Shown: in pieces, positions 40,597-49,003 of the stretch
How the letters are laid out: each line of letters opens with the position of its first letter
How positions within the stretch are numbered: the first letter of the stretch is position 1
From: an uncultured SAR86 cluster bacterium
Lineage (GTDB): Bacteria; Pseudomonadota; Gammaproteobacteria; Magnimaribacterales; AG-339-G14
Direction of reading: 5' to 3'
Length of the DNA: 64,000 bases
Assembly (NCBI GenBank): GCA_902589965.1
Contig: CACIUX010000003.1
Coordinates: 92,593-156,592 of the forward strand
Program-made: the position numbers and the translations under genes
Notes under the pieces: model-generated
What the model saw: the letters and a program-made list of their open reading frames with translations, nothing else
What the model was told of the DNA's origin: nothing
Database searches by the model: none

Positions 40597-41237
40597 AAGG
40601 CATTTACGCAATTACTCCAGATGATATTGAAGAAAATGAATTGATAGAAAAGTCACTAGAATTGATAGAGGCAAAAATTAATTATCTCCAAATCAGAAGA
40701 AAGGCTGATACATTAGATCAGATATATTCTGTGGCTAGTAAGATAGTAAAATTCACAAAAAATCATAGCTGTAAATTGATAATTAATGATCACATAGAGA
40801 TTGCAAAAGATTTAAATGCTGATGGCGTCCACTTAGGGATGGAAGATTATGAGAACTTCCTTAAAAAACCTGATGATCAAAAAAAAGCATTTAGCTCATA
40901 TTTTAGAGAAAAAGTCATAGGTCTTTCTTGCAAAAATAATCTAGGTCTCGTGAAAAATCCCCCTGTCGATTTATTTGACTGGGATTATTTAGCTGTTGGC
41001 TCAATGTTTAGAACAACAACTAAGACTGATACTGTTTTAGTGAATGCTAATCAAAGATCTCTTTTGATAAAGAATTCTTCTAAGCCTTTAATTGCGATTG
41101 GAGGAATTGATGAAAAAAATATAGGAGTACTTTTAAAGGATAATTATAATTTTTTTGCAATTTCAAAATTTCTTTTTAATAATGATTCACCTTCAAGAGC
41201 TTTAAAGAAAATAAAAAAAATTATTAAAGGAAGTTAA
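40593..41237 (+). CDS. thiE: thiamine phosphate synthase
   Basis: 214 residues. Joins HMP-PP and thiazole phosphate. The TIM-barrel signs are LQIRRKAD, LIINDHIEIAKDLNADGVHLGMED, the substrate phosphate loop AVGSMFRTTTKTD (GPxFxTxTK type) and PLIAIGGI. Coupled to thiD by ATGA. The thiazole branch genes are not in the window, so de novo synthesis cannot be judged. The next gene, a PfkB kinase, begins with no gap, where pseudomonads have hemL. Confidence 0.9.
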   Translation: MKGIYAITPDDIEENELIEKSLELIEAKINYLQIRRKADTLDQIYSVASKIVKFTKNHSCKLIINDHIEIAKDLNADGVHLGMEDYENFLKKPDDQKKAFSSYFREKVIGLSCKNNLGLVKNPPVDLFDWDYLAVGSMFRTTTKTDTVLVNANQRSLLIKNSSKPLIAIGGIDEKNIGVLLKDNYNFFAISKFLFNNDSPSRALKKIKKIIKGS

Positions 41238-42242
41238 ATGGCTAAATTTGATCTCATTGGACTTGGAAATGCCCTAGTTGATAGTGAATTTCACGTAACT
41301 GATTCTTTTCTAAAGAAAAAAGGTTTTGAAAAAGGGACTATGCATTTAGTTGATTCCGACGAACAAACTAATTTATTAAATAGTTTAGAAAAAGAGTATG
41401 GAAAACCCAGTTTAGCTTGTGGAGGATCTGCAACTAATACTATTTTTGCTGCATCGATTTTAGGATCATCCTGCAGCTATATATGTAAGGTAGGAAATGA
41501 CAAGAATGGTAATTTTTATTTAGACGATCTCTCTGATGCAGGAGTGAATATAGATCACTCAGTTATGTTAGATTCAAATATAAATTCTGGAACTTGCACT
41601 GTCATGGTAAGTCCAGATGCCGAAAGAACAATGAGTACCTGCTTAGGAATAAGCTCTGATTTGTCTGCCACAGATGTAGCTGACGAGATATTTAGTGATA
41701 GCAGATTAATATATTTGGAAGGGTATATGATGAGTGGAGATGATTCTTATGATGCTTGCATGGAAGCAATAAAATTGGCAAAAAGTAAAAATGTTCAAAT
41801 TGCTTTCACTTTATCAGATCCAAACATAGTGTCAGCATTCAAGGAAAGGATGCTAAATGTTTTGAATTCCAAAGTTGATGTTTTATTTTGCAACGATGAA
41901 GAAGCAAAAGTAATAACTGATTTAGAAAACCTTGAGCATGCAATAAAGAAACTCGGAGAATATTCAAAAAAAGTTTTCGTAACTCTTGGCTCCAAAGGAG
42001 CCATGATCCTTGAAAATAGTGATATTGAATATGTTGAAGGATACAAAGTGGATCCAATAGATACAAATGGAGCTGGAGATATGTTTGCTGGTGCCGTTTT
42101 AAATCGATTGCTTGGGGGATCTTCAAATGCAGAAGCTGCGAAATTTGGATGTTTTTTAGCTTCAAGAGGCGTAACCGTTTTTGGTCCTAGGCTGCAAAGA
42201 GAAGACTATTTAAAGTACCAAAAAGAATTCAATTCACTATAA
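41238..42242 (+). CDS. PfkB family kinase, probable adenosine kinase
   Basis: 334 residues. Ribokinase superfamily with GLGNALVDSEFHV, the substrate-binding glycine pair GGSATNTIFAASILG (about residues 58-72), and the catalytic anion-hole motif DTNGAGDMFAGAVL (about residues 275-288, Asp is the base). Overall resemblance is to the bacterial adenosine kinase-type PfkB proteins, which salvage adenosine to AMP, but other nucleosides or sugars cannot be excluded. It begins directly after the thiE stop, so it is probably cotranscribed. Confidence 0.75.
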   Translation: MAKFDLIGLGNALVDSEFHVTDSFLKKKGFEKGTMHLVDSDEQTNLLNSLEKEYGKPSLACGGSATNTIFAASILGSSCSYICKVGNDKNGNFYLDDLSDAGVNIDHSVMLDSNINSGTCTVMVSPDAERTMSTCLGISSDLSATDVADEIFSDSRLIYLEGYMMSGDDSYDACMEAIKLAKSKNVQIAFTLSDPNIVSAFKERMLNVLNSKVDVLFCNDEEAKVITDLENLEHAIKKLGEYSKKVFVTLGSKGAMILENSDIEYVEGYKVDPIDTNGAGDMFAGAVLNRLLGGSSNAEAAKFGCFLASRGVTVFGPRLQREDYLKYQKEFNSL

Positions 42243-42300
42243 AAAAAACTAGTAAATTAAAGTTTCTTTTGCTATCTTGCACAACCTAAATTTCTAATTG

Positions 42301-42939
42301 ATGGCTACAGCAAAAAAAACAAAATCGAAACCAAAAGCTTCCTCAAAGAAAGTTCCTGCAAAAGCAAAGTCATCAACTAAAGCAGCAAAGGCAGTAAAAA
42401 AATCAGTTAAAAAAACCACTTTAAGAAAGGCTCCCGCAAAGAGGGCTGCAAAAAAATCAACTACAAAGAAAGCTGCCAAAAAAACAGCTCCTAAAAAATC
42501 TAATGTAGATATTTCTGATTTTTCAAATTTTTCTAGCACCTTTCAGCCTTACAAATCGAAAAAAAATGAAAAATATATGAATGCTAATCAAAAAAAGCAT
42601 TTTGAAAATATTTTACAAGCATGGAAAAATGCCCTTCACGAAGAGCAAGAAAAAACCGAAAATTTAATTCAGACTGATCAAGGTAATTTTCCTGATTCTG
42701 TAGATAGAGCATCTAAAGAAGAGGAATTCATGCTTGAACTACGAAAAAGAGACAGAGAAAGAAAACTTATTTCAAAAATTGAACAGTCTATGAAGGATCT
42801 ATCAGATAATTTTTATGGCTTCTGTGAAACTTGCGGTATTGAGATAGGAATTAAAAGACTTGAAGCAAGGCCCACTGCAACACAATGCATTGATTGTAAA
42901 ACAATCGAAGAGATTAAAGAAAAGCAACAATACGGATAA
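42301..42939 (+). CDS. dksA: RNA polymerase-binding transcription factor DksA with lysine-rich N-terminal tail
   Basis: 212 residues from ATG at 42301 (the track's TTG adds one residue). E. coli DksA has 151. The core from about residue 85 matches well: the coiled-coil tip [14 protein letters not shown] keeps the two Asp residues needed for action in the secondary channel (DPVD in E. coli), and the zinc finger is [19 protein letters not shown]-x2-CIDC. The first about 65 residues are almost only K, A, T, S and P (for example [18 protein letters not shown]), like the histone H1-like tails of some bacterial DNA-binding proteins. DksA with ppGpp controls rRNA promoters. folK follows after 2 bp. 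Confidence 0.93.
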   Translation: MATAKKTKSKPKASSKKVPAKAKSSTKAAKAVKKSVKKTTLRKAPAKRAAKKSTTKKAAKKTAPKKSNVDISDFSNFSSTFQPYKSKKNEKYMNANQKKHFENILQAWKNALHEEQEKTENLIQTDQGNFPDSVDRASKEEEFMLELRKRDRERKLISKIEQSMKDLSDNFYGFCETCGIEIGIKRLEARPTATQCIDCKTIEEIKEKQQYG

Positions 42940-42941
42940 AA

Positions 42942-43406
42942 ATGCCATATGGATCTGATCAGGTCTACCTAGTTACAGGCAGTAATTCTGGCAATTCACA
43001 AAAATACCTAAAAAAAGCTGTTTTTCTTATCGAGAGGATTAAAAACACAAAAATAATTACTACTTCGTCAATCTATCAATCAAAAAGTTACGGTCCAATT
43101 AAACAAAAGGATTATTTAAATCAGGCCATCCATATTGAAACAAAGTTAAATCCTTTTGAATTACTCGATCAGGTCTTATCTATAGAAGATAATTTAGGTC
43201 GAGTTAGAGAAGAAAGATGGGGGCCAAGAATAATCGATATAGATATTGTTTTTTATGGCAATGAAGAAATCTCAACTCCCAATCTCACAATTCCTCATTA
43301 TGATTGGAAAAATAGAGATTTTTTTATTGCATGCTTAGATGAAATAAGTTGCCCTTTCGTTGAGGGGAATGGTTTATCATTGAAAAAAGTAAAAAAGCTA
43401 GTTTGA
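42942..43406 (+). CDS. folK: 6-hydroxymethyl-dihydropterin pyrophosphokinase
   Basis: 154 residues (E. coli HPPK 159). Transfers pyrophosphate from ATP to hydroxymethyl-dihydropterin in folate synthesis. Signature segments: [13 protein letters not shown] (N-terminal GSN), [14 protein letters not shown]-equivalent [10 protein letters not shown], and [22 protein letters not shown], the catalytic loop with the two Mg-binding Asp. In pseudomonads pcnB lies between dksA and folK; here they are adjacent, 2 bp apart. Confidence 0.93.
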   Translation: MPYGSDQVYLVTGSNSGNSQKYLKKAVFLIERIKNTKIITTSSIYQSKSYGPIKQKDYLNQAIHIETKLNPFELLDQVLSIEDNLGRVREERWGPRIIDIDIVFYGNEEISTPNLTIPHYDWKNRDFFIACLDEISCPFVEGNGLSLKKVKKLV

Positions 43407-43408
43407 AA

Positions 43409-45343
43409 ATGTCAGATAAGATCTTTCCAGTCCCAAAGGAATCAAATCTTGTTCCGCTTATTTCTGAGGAGAAATACAGTGAACTTTATAGACTCTCCAT
43501 AGATAACCCAAAAGAATTTTGGGGTGAGCAAGCTCTATCTAGGTTAAATTGGATAAAGCCTTTTGATGATGTGCTTTCCACAAATATGGAAAAAGCCGAG
43601 TTTGAGTGGTTTTCTAATGGAAAGTTAAATGCTTGCTTTAATTGCGTTGACAAACATCTTGAAAATAATGGCAATGACATCGCTTTCATTTGGGAAAGTG
43701 ACGACGGCAGCATATCTAAAAAAATTACTTACAAAAAATTATATGAAGAGGTATGTAGATTATCTAATTTACTTAAATCAAGAGGAATAAAAAAAGGAGA
43801 TAGGGTGTGTATTTACATGCCCATGATTTTGGAGGCTACTTATTCAATGCTGGCCTGCGCAAGAATTGGTGCGGTACATTCAGTAGTTTTTGGAGGATTT
43901 TCTGTTGAATCATTGAAAGACAGAATTCTTGATTCTGATTGCCAAACGATAATTACTGCAAATGAAGGATTAAGAGGAGGTAAAAAAGTTCCTCTAAAAA
44001 ACAATGTGGACTCCGCAGTAGAACAATGTCCTAATGTTCACACTGTTATAGTTGTTAAAAATACAGATACAGAAATTAATATAAATCCTGAGATTGATGT
44101 TGCCTACTCTGATGTAATTTCAAATTTTGAACCTCACTGTGAATGTGAGCCAGTGGATTCTGAAGATCCACTTTTTATTCTCTACACGTCTGGTTCAACC
44201 GGAAAACCAAAAGGGGTCTTGCATACAACTGCTGGATACCTTCTCTCTTCTGGAATAACGCACGAACTTGTATTCAATTATAAAAAAGACAAGGTTTATT
44301 GGTGCACAGCGGACGTAGGTTGGATAACCGGTCATACTTATATTGTTTATGGCCCTCTGATGAACTGTGCTACCTCAGTTATTTTCGAGGGAGTCCCAAC
44401 TTATCCAGATTATTCAAGATTTTGGAATATTGTGGATAAATATAAGGTAAATATTTTTTATACAGCTCCAACAGCGATAAGAGCATTAATGGCTCAAGGT
44501 GATGAGCCTGTAAAAAAAACTGATAGGGGATCTTTAGAAGTATTAGGAACCGTAGGAGAACCAATAAATCCAGAAGCTTGGGAATGGTATTTTAATGTGG
44601 TGGGTAATAGTCAATGTCCAATTGTCGACACCTGGTGGCAAACAGAAACTGGAGCAATGATGATAACTGGCCTAGCAGCTTTAACATGTCAGAAACCTGG
44701 CAGTGCTTCAAAGCCATTTCTTGGAGTAAATCCTGTGCTTCTGGATGAAAATGGCAAAGAAATATCTGGAGCAGGTTCAGGTAATTTAGCCATCAAAGAT
44801 CCATGGCCCTCTCAAATCAGATCAGTGTATGGAGATCATCAAAGATGCATTGATACATATTTTAAAACTTACCCTGGATATTATTTTACTGGGGATGGGG
44901 CTAAAAGAGATGAAGATGGATATTTTTGGATAACAGGAAGGGTTGATGATGTTTTAAATGTCTCAGGACATAGGCTTGGCACCGCTGAAATAGAAAGTGC
45001 ATTAGTCTTGCATGAGCAGGTCGCAGAAGCTGCTGTTGTTGGATATGAACATGAAATAAAAGGGCAAGGAATTTACTGTTACGTCACCCTAATGGTAGGT
45101 TCGTTTGGTGAAGACTCTCTTAAGAAAGAATTACTGGATTTGGTAGCTAAAGAGATTGGTGCCATCGCTAAACCAGACATTATTCAATTTTCTCTTGACT
45201 TGCCTAAAACGAGGTCAGGAAAAATTATGCGAAGAATTTTGAGAAAAATTGCTGCAAATGAGATCTACGATCTTGGAGATACTACAACCCTTGCTGATCC
45301 TAGTGTAGTTGACCATTTGATCAACAATCGATTAAATAAATAG
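43409..45343 (+). CDS. acs: acetyl-CoA synthetase
   Basis: 644 residues from ATG at 43409; the ORF track's TTG at 43403 overlaps folK and is less likely. Activates acetate to acetyl-CoA through an acetyl-adenylate. Motifs: [21 protein letters not shown] (P-loop-like A3), [11 protein letters not shown] (A5), [25 protein letters not shown] (A7/A8 hinge), and [16 protein letters not shown] with the lysine that Pat acetylates to switch the enzyme off. Separated by 2 bp from folK and msrA on either side, so part of a mixed operon. Confidence 0.96.
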   Translation: MSDKIFPVPKESNLVPLISEEKYSELYRLSIDNPKEFWGEQALSRLNWIKPFDDVLSTNMEKAEFEWFSNGKLNACFNCVDKHLENNGNDIAFIWESDDGSISKKITYKKLYEEVCRLSNLLKSRGIKKGDRVCIYMPMILEATYSMLACARIGAVHSVVFGGFSVESLKDRILDSDCQTIITANEGLRGGKKVPLKNNVDSAVEQCPNVHTVIVVKNTDTEININPEIDVAYSDVISNFEPHCECEPVDSEDPLFILYTSGSTGKPKGVLHTTAGYLLSSGITHELVFNYKKDKVYWCTADVGWITGHTYIVYGPLMNCATSVIFEGVPTYPDYSRFWNIVDKYKVNIFYTAPTAIRALMAQGDEPVKKTDRGSLEVLGTVGEPINPEAWEWYFNVVGNSQCPIVDTWWQTETGAMMITGLAALTCQKPGSASKPFLGVNPVLLDENGKEISGAGSGNLAIKDPWPSQIRSVYGDHQRCIDTYFKTYPGYYFTGDGAKRDEDGYFWITGRVDDVLNVSGHRLGTAEIESALVLHEQVAEAAVVGYEHEIKGQGIYCYVTLMVGSFGEDSLKKELLDLVAKEIGAIAKPDIIQFSLDLPKTRSGKIMRRILRKIAANEIYDLGDTTTLADPSVVDHLINNRLNK

Positions 45344-45345
45344 AT

Positions 45346-45987
45346 ATGTTTTTTATAGATAGATCCAAAAAAATCCTAATGGTGAATGAGCACGATTCTC
45401 TCCCGGGGAGGATTGATGAAATGCAATTTAATGAAAGTCACTTTGTAAATAACTCATCAATGAAAGGACCCTTTCCTGAAGGTATGTCTGAGGTATTTCT
45501 TGGGATGGGCTGCTTCTGGGGAGCTGAGAGGCTTTTTTGGAACACAGTAGGAGTTTATGTCACTTCGGTTGGTTATGCAGGAGGCTTTACGCCTAACCCT
45601 CTTTATGAGGAAGTTTGTAGTGGCCTAACCGGACATACTGAGGTTGTGCATGTGGTGTTTGATCCCAAAACTATCTCCTTGCAAGAAATACTAAAGATTT
45701 TTTGGGAGGGTCATGACCCTACTCAAGGGATGAGACAAGGCAATGACATGGGAACACAATATCGATCTGCAATTTATTACTCAGATGAAACCTTATTGGA
45801 TCAAATCAAAAAAAGTGAAGTGAATTACAGCGAAGCACTAAAAAAAGAAGGATATCCTGAAATCACGACTGAAATTCTTCCATTAAAAGATTACTTTTAT
45901 GCTGAGGATTATCATCAACAATACCTTGCGAAAAACCCAAACGGTTATTGTGGTATTGGGGGCTGCGGAGTAAGACTTCCGGATTAA
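45346..45987 (+). CDS. msrA: peptide methionine sulfoxide reductase MsrA
   Basis: 213 residues, the long MsrA form. Reduces the S-epimer of methionine sulfoxide. Catalytic GMGCFWGAERLFW (about residues 51-63), GYAGGFTPNPLYEEVCSG, and EGHDPTQGMRQGNDMGTQYRSAI are visible; the C-terminal GYCGIGGCGV holds recycling cysteines as in E. coli MsrA. It starts 2 bp after acs and ends 2 bp from the convergent MBL hydrolase. Together with katG and the GPx-like protein it indicates exposure to oxidative stress. Confidence 0.95.
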   Translation: MFFIDRSKKILMVNEHDSLPGRIDEMQFNESHFVNNSSMKGPFPEGMSEVFLGMGCFWGAERLFWNTVGVYVTSVGYAGGFTPNPLYEEVCSGLTGHTEVVHVVFDPKTISLQEILKIFWEGHDPTQGMRQGNDMGTQYRSAIYYSDETLLDQIKKSEVNYSEALKKEGYPEITTEILPLKDYFYAEDYHQQYLAKNPNGYCGIGGCGVRLPD

Positions 45988-45989
45988 AG

Positions 45990-46802
45990 TTAGCCCCAGA
46001 TATAAATATCTTTATCTTTAGTTACTTTTTCTTCTTCTATCAACTTTATTAAGTGGGCCTCTAGAGAAGATTTTGCTATGCCATGCAAGTGACTTCCAAC
46101 ATCATCATAAACTTTTGGCAAAAGTTCATCTATCGTGCATCGATTTAACTCAGTTATTGCATCAACTACTTTTTTCTCTCTAAACATCCTATGGCTTACT
46201 ATCCAGTCAACAACAGCGTTAGCATCTCGCATGGTTTCACCATGCCCAGGCGCTATGGTTTCGATACCAAGTGCTTTCAGCTTTTCTAAAGAATCAATGT
46301 ATTCCCTCATGTTTCCATCGGGAGGAGAAATTACGACCGTTGATCCCTCCATGATGTGATCTCCAGTAAATAACATTTTCTCTTCTTCTAAGAAAAAACA
46401 AATATGATTGGAGGCATGGCCGGGAGTATGAATGGCAATCAAAGTATGATCGACTTCTTTGATCTCATCTCCTTCTGAAAGTTCTTTGTTTGGTTTAAAA
46501 GTTCTATCTTGATGCTTCGGATACTTGGCATACATACCCATCACTGGAGCCGCAGTCCTTTGGTGAAGTAATTTTGCTCCAGGGGAGTGATCTGGATGCG
46601 TGTGTGTCACAAGAATCTGGGAAATATCCTCTCCACAAACTTTTACAATATCTTTGATATGTTCTTCAATGGCTGGTCCGGGATCGATGACTGTGAAATT
46701 TTCTTTACCGACTATATAAGTATTTGTTCCGGGTCCTGTAAAGACACTTGCGTTGCCTGCAGTTAATCTTTTTACTAATGGTGATAGCTCAGTGATCTTC
46801 AT
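45990..46802 (-). CDS. MBL-fold metallohydrolase (LACTB2-like)
   Basis: 270 residues from ATG at 46802, chosen because AGGAG lies 9 nt upstream; the track start (TTG, 46829) and ATG at 46811 lack such a site. The metal motif THTHPDHSPGAKLL (HxHxDH), GHASNHICF, TGDHIMEG and APGHGETM supply the di-zinc ligands, and a C-terminal winged-helix-like region follows (about residues 215-270), as in LACTB2-type proteins, some of which are endoribonucleases. Its start lies inside the upstream NUDIX gene. The natural substrate here is unknown. Confidence 0.8.
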   Translation of the reverse strand: MKITELSPLVKRLTAGNASVFTGPGTNTYIVGKENFTVIDPGPAIEEHIKDIVKVCGEDISQILVTHTHPDHSPGAKLLHQRTAAPVMGMYAKYPKHQDRTFKPNKELSEGDEIKEVDHTLIAIHTPGHASNHICFFLEEEKMLFTGDHIMEGSTVVISPPDGNMREYIDSLEKLKALGIETIAPGHGETMRDANAVVDWIVSHRMFREKKVVDAITELNRCTIDELLPKVYDDVGSHLHGIAKSSLEAHLIKLIEEEKVTKDKDIYIWG

Positions 46803-47649
46803 AACCTTCATCTCCTGGCAAAAGTCCAACTAGCTTTCCATCTTCCATGAAAAATTTTGGAAGTATGGAGGGAGACTTTTGGTGATTATTTTTAGATTTA
46901 TCATCTAGAAGATCCTCAGTTGTTGAAAATCCTGAAATAGCTTCAAGATTTTTTATTGTTGGCATGATAATCGGAAAAGTTCCTTCTGAACCTTTTGTTA
47001 GTGCTTCCTCTGGAGTAATCCAAGTGCTCTTAACTCCCTCGCCACCATCGTGTTCTGCTTTTTGATGTTCCGGTGAAAGCGCGACAAAAAATCTAGTGTC
47101 GTACCTACGTTTTTCCATTTTTGGGGTAATCCAATGAGACAAAAATCCTAGATGATCCGTGGCAAGAGTCAGATTAAATTCTTCGCAAAGTTCATTTAAA
47201 ACATGCTCTCCGTTATTTAACTTATCACGATAAGAATCAAGAATTTTTTGTTGCTCGCTATCTGGATTGAACAATATCTTGTCTTCGGTATAGGCTAAAA
47301 GAACTCCGCATTCTTCGAAGCATTCTCTGATGCAAGCCACCCAATAACCTAAACCTGAGGATTCTATACCTAAGATTTCAGAAGCTTTTTGATCGTTCAG
47401 TCCTCCACATTTATCGTACAGCGACTCTTGGTAGTCTTCTTGATCTAACTTACCGCCTGGAAAAACCCAAGCGCCGCCAAAATTTGTTTTGGCTGCTCTT
47501 TGTATCATAAAAACCTCTGGAGTGGTTTTCCCATCTCTAACCAATAAAACTGTAGCAGCGGGCACTGGGGTTGCAGCCTCTTGATTTGGATCAGCAATGC
47601 TGTGATTTATTTTATATTGATGCTCTTTATTCGAATCTTTATCGGACAT
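46789..47649 (-). CDS. NUDIX hydrolase
   Basis: 286 residues. The Nudix fold begins PVPAATVLLVRDG, with FGGAWVFPGGKLDQED and the catalytic helix RECFEECGVLLAY (RExxEExG core). A long insertion before the helix and an extended C-terminal part resemble the larger NUDT19/coenzyme A-type and related pyrophosphatases, but the substrate cannot be fixed. Its 3' end overlaps the MBL hydrolase gene, a pairing seen in other proteobacteria. Confidence 0.75.
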   Translation of the reverse strand: MSDKDSNKEHQYKINHSIADPNQEAATPVPAATVLLVRDGKTTPEVFMIQRAAKTNFGGAWVFPGGKLDQEDYQESLYDKCGGLNDQKASEILGIESSGLGYWVACIRECFEECGVLLAYTEDKILFNPDSEQQKILDSYRDKLNNGEHVLNELCEEFNLTLATDHLGFLSHWITPKMEKRRYDTRFFVALSPEHQKAEHDGGEGVKSTWITPEEALTKGSEGTFPIIMPTIKNLEAISGFSTTEDLLDDKSKNNHQKSPSILPKFFMEDGKLVGLLPGDEGYEDH

Positions 47650-47713
47650 TGACTAAAATTATTTTTGAAAAGAAATAGAATAACACTATATTTACAAACA
47701 TCTAATTGAAAAA

Positions 47714-48541
47714 ATGGAAAATACAGTAAGGTCAATAATAAAAAAGCTAAAAAGAATTCCGGATGCTAATAAACATTCTTTCGGACATGTCTTAGTTGTC
47801 GCCGGAAACATAGGATTTGGTGGAGCAGGAATTCTTTCATCCACGGCAGCTATATCTTGTGGCGCAGGATTAGTTAGTCTGGCCACTAGATCAGAGAACG
47901 TGACTGCAGCCTTAAGCTATTGTCCAGAGGTAATGGCAAAACCAGTAAACTCAGGTCAAGATTTGGATGAACATTTACTTAAACCTAGCATGCTTTGTGT
48001 AGGACCAGGGCTTGGAACCAATGCTTGGTCCGAGCAAGTTCTTTATAAATCTTTGCATGCTGCCAAAAAAAGGAATTTGCCCATTTTGATTGATGCAGAT
48101 GGATTGAACCTAATACCTAAGATCTTAGACTTCAAGATTCCCAGAAAGAACTTAATCATCACTCCTCATGAGGGAGAGGCAGCCAGGCTATTAAAAGCTA
48201 ATAAAATTAGCAGTCAAAAAAATAGACAGATTATGGCAAAAAAATTATTTGATCTATATCCAGGCACTGTTGTATTAAAAGGCAAAGAAACAATTGTTTA
48301 TGATGGAGGCTCTTTTTCAGTTTGCCCGGCTGGCAATCCAGGAATGGCTGTTGGCGGTATGGGAGATGTCTTAAGCGGCATGATTTCAGGCTATTTAGCA
48401 CAGGGACTCTCTTCTAAGGAAGCATCTATTTTGGGCGTTTTTCACCACGCGGTTGCTTGTGATAGCCTGCAAGAGAATTATGGTCAAAGATCTCTTAGAC
48501 CAAGTATTCTTCTAGATCATCTTGTTGATTTAGAGTTCTAA
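47714..48541 (+). CDS. nnrD: ADP-dependent NAD(P)H-hydrate dehydratase
   Basis: 275 residues. Repairs hydrated NAD(P)H. Ribokinase-like fold: HVLVVAGNIGFGGAGILSSTAAISCGAGLVSLAT, VGPGLGTNAWSE, ILIDADGLNLIP, ITPHEGEAARLL and the C-terminal GGMGDVLSGMISGYLAQGL. Most gammaproteobacterial homologues are about 500-residue fusions with the NnrE epimerase domain at the N-terminus; that domain is absent here. Followed by tsaE as in the usual nnr-tsaE order. Confidence 0.9.
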   Translation: MENTVRSIIKKLKRIPDANKHSFGHVLVVAGNIGFGGAGILSSTAAISCGAGLVSLATRSENVTAALSYCPEVMAKPVNSGQDLDEHLLKPSMLCVGPGLGTNAWSEQVLYKSLHAAKKRNLPILIDADGLNLIPKILDFKIPRKNLIITPHEGEAARLLKANKISSQKNRQIMAKKLFDLYPGTVVLKGKETIVYDGGSFSVCPAGNPGMAVGGMGDVLSGMISGYLAQGLSSKEASILGVFHHAVACDSLQENYGQRSLRPSILLDHLVDLEF

Positions 48542-48565
48542 GTGAGAAAAATATTAATATAGACA

Positions 48566-49003
48566 TTGGAAGAATTAATCGGCGAAAAGGAAACTGAGGA
48601 TAAAGCAAAAAATTTTACCTCTTTAATTAAAGGATTTAAAAATTCCCTTCTTATAAACTTGATAGGAAATTTGGGAGCAGGGAAAACAACTTTTGTAAGA
48701 GGATTAATTCAAGAGCTTGGCTTTGAAGAATTTGTAAAAAGTCCAACCTTTACAATAGTAGAGTCATACGAATCTGATAATTTAAAAGTTTTTCATTTTG
48801 ATTTATACCGAATTGAAGACGATAAAGAACTTCAAGCTATTGGCGTGGAAGATTATTTAACCGAAGAAAATGCTATCATCTTGGTTGAATGGCCAGAAAA
48901 ATCAAAGAGATATTTTAATGATCCTGATTATATTATTGAGTTAAATCATTGCGACAATGATGAAAAGAGGCTGATCAATATCATAAAGGATCCACGTCAA
49001 TAG
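48566..49003 (+). CDS. tsaE: tRNA threonylcarbamoyladenosine biosynthesis protein TsaE
   Basis: 145 residues. ATPase that works with TsaB-TsaD in t6A37 modification of tRNA. Walker A LIGNLGAGKTTFVRGLIQ, SPTFTIVESYE and FHFDLYRI, then VEWPEK near the end, are all family marks. No ATG is available before the conserved part; the TTG at 48566 is used. The usual downstream genes amiB and mutL are not present; the 3' end overlaps the convergent priA by 23 bp. Confidence 0.92.
   Translation: MEELIGEKETEDKAKNFTSLIKGFKNSLLINLIGNLGAGKTTFVRGLIQELGFEEFVKSPTFTIVESYESDNLKVFHFDLYRIEDDKELQAIGVEDYLTEENAIILVEWPEKSKRYFNDPDYIIELNHCDNDEKRLINIIKDPRQ

Noticed and set aside
42294-42539. 81-residue minus-strand ORF with many F, A and D residues
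   Set aside because: It is the antisense shadow of the Lys/Ala-rich tail of dksA.
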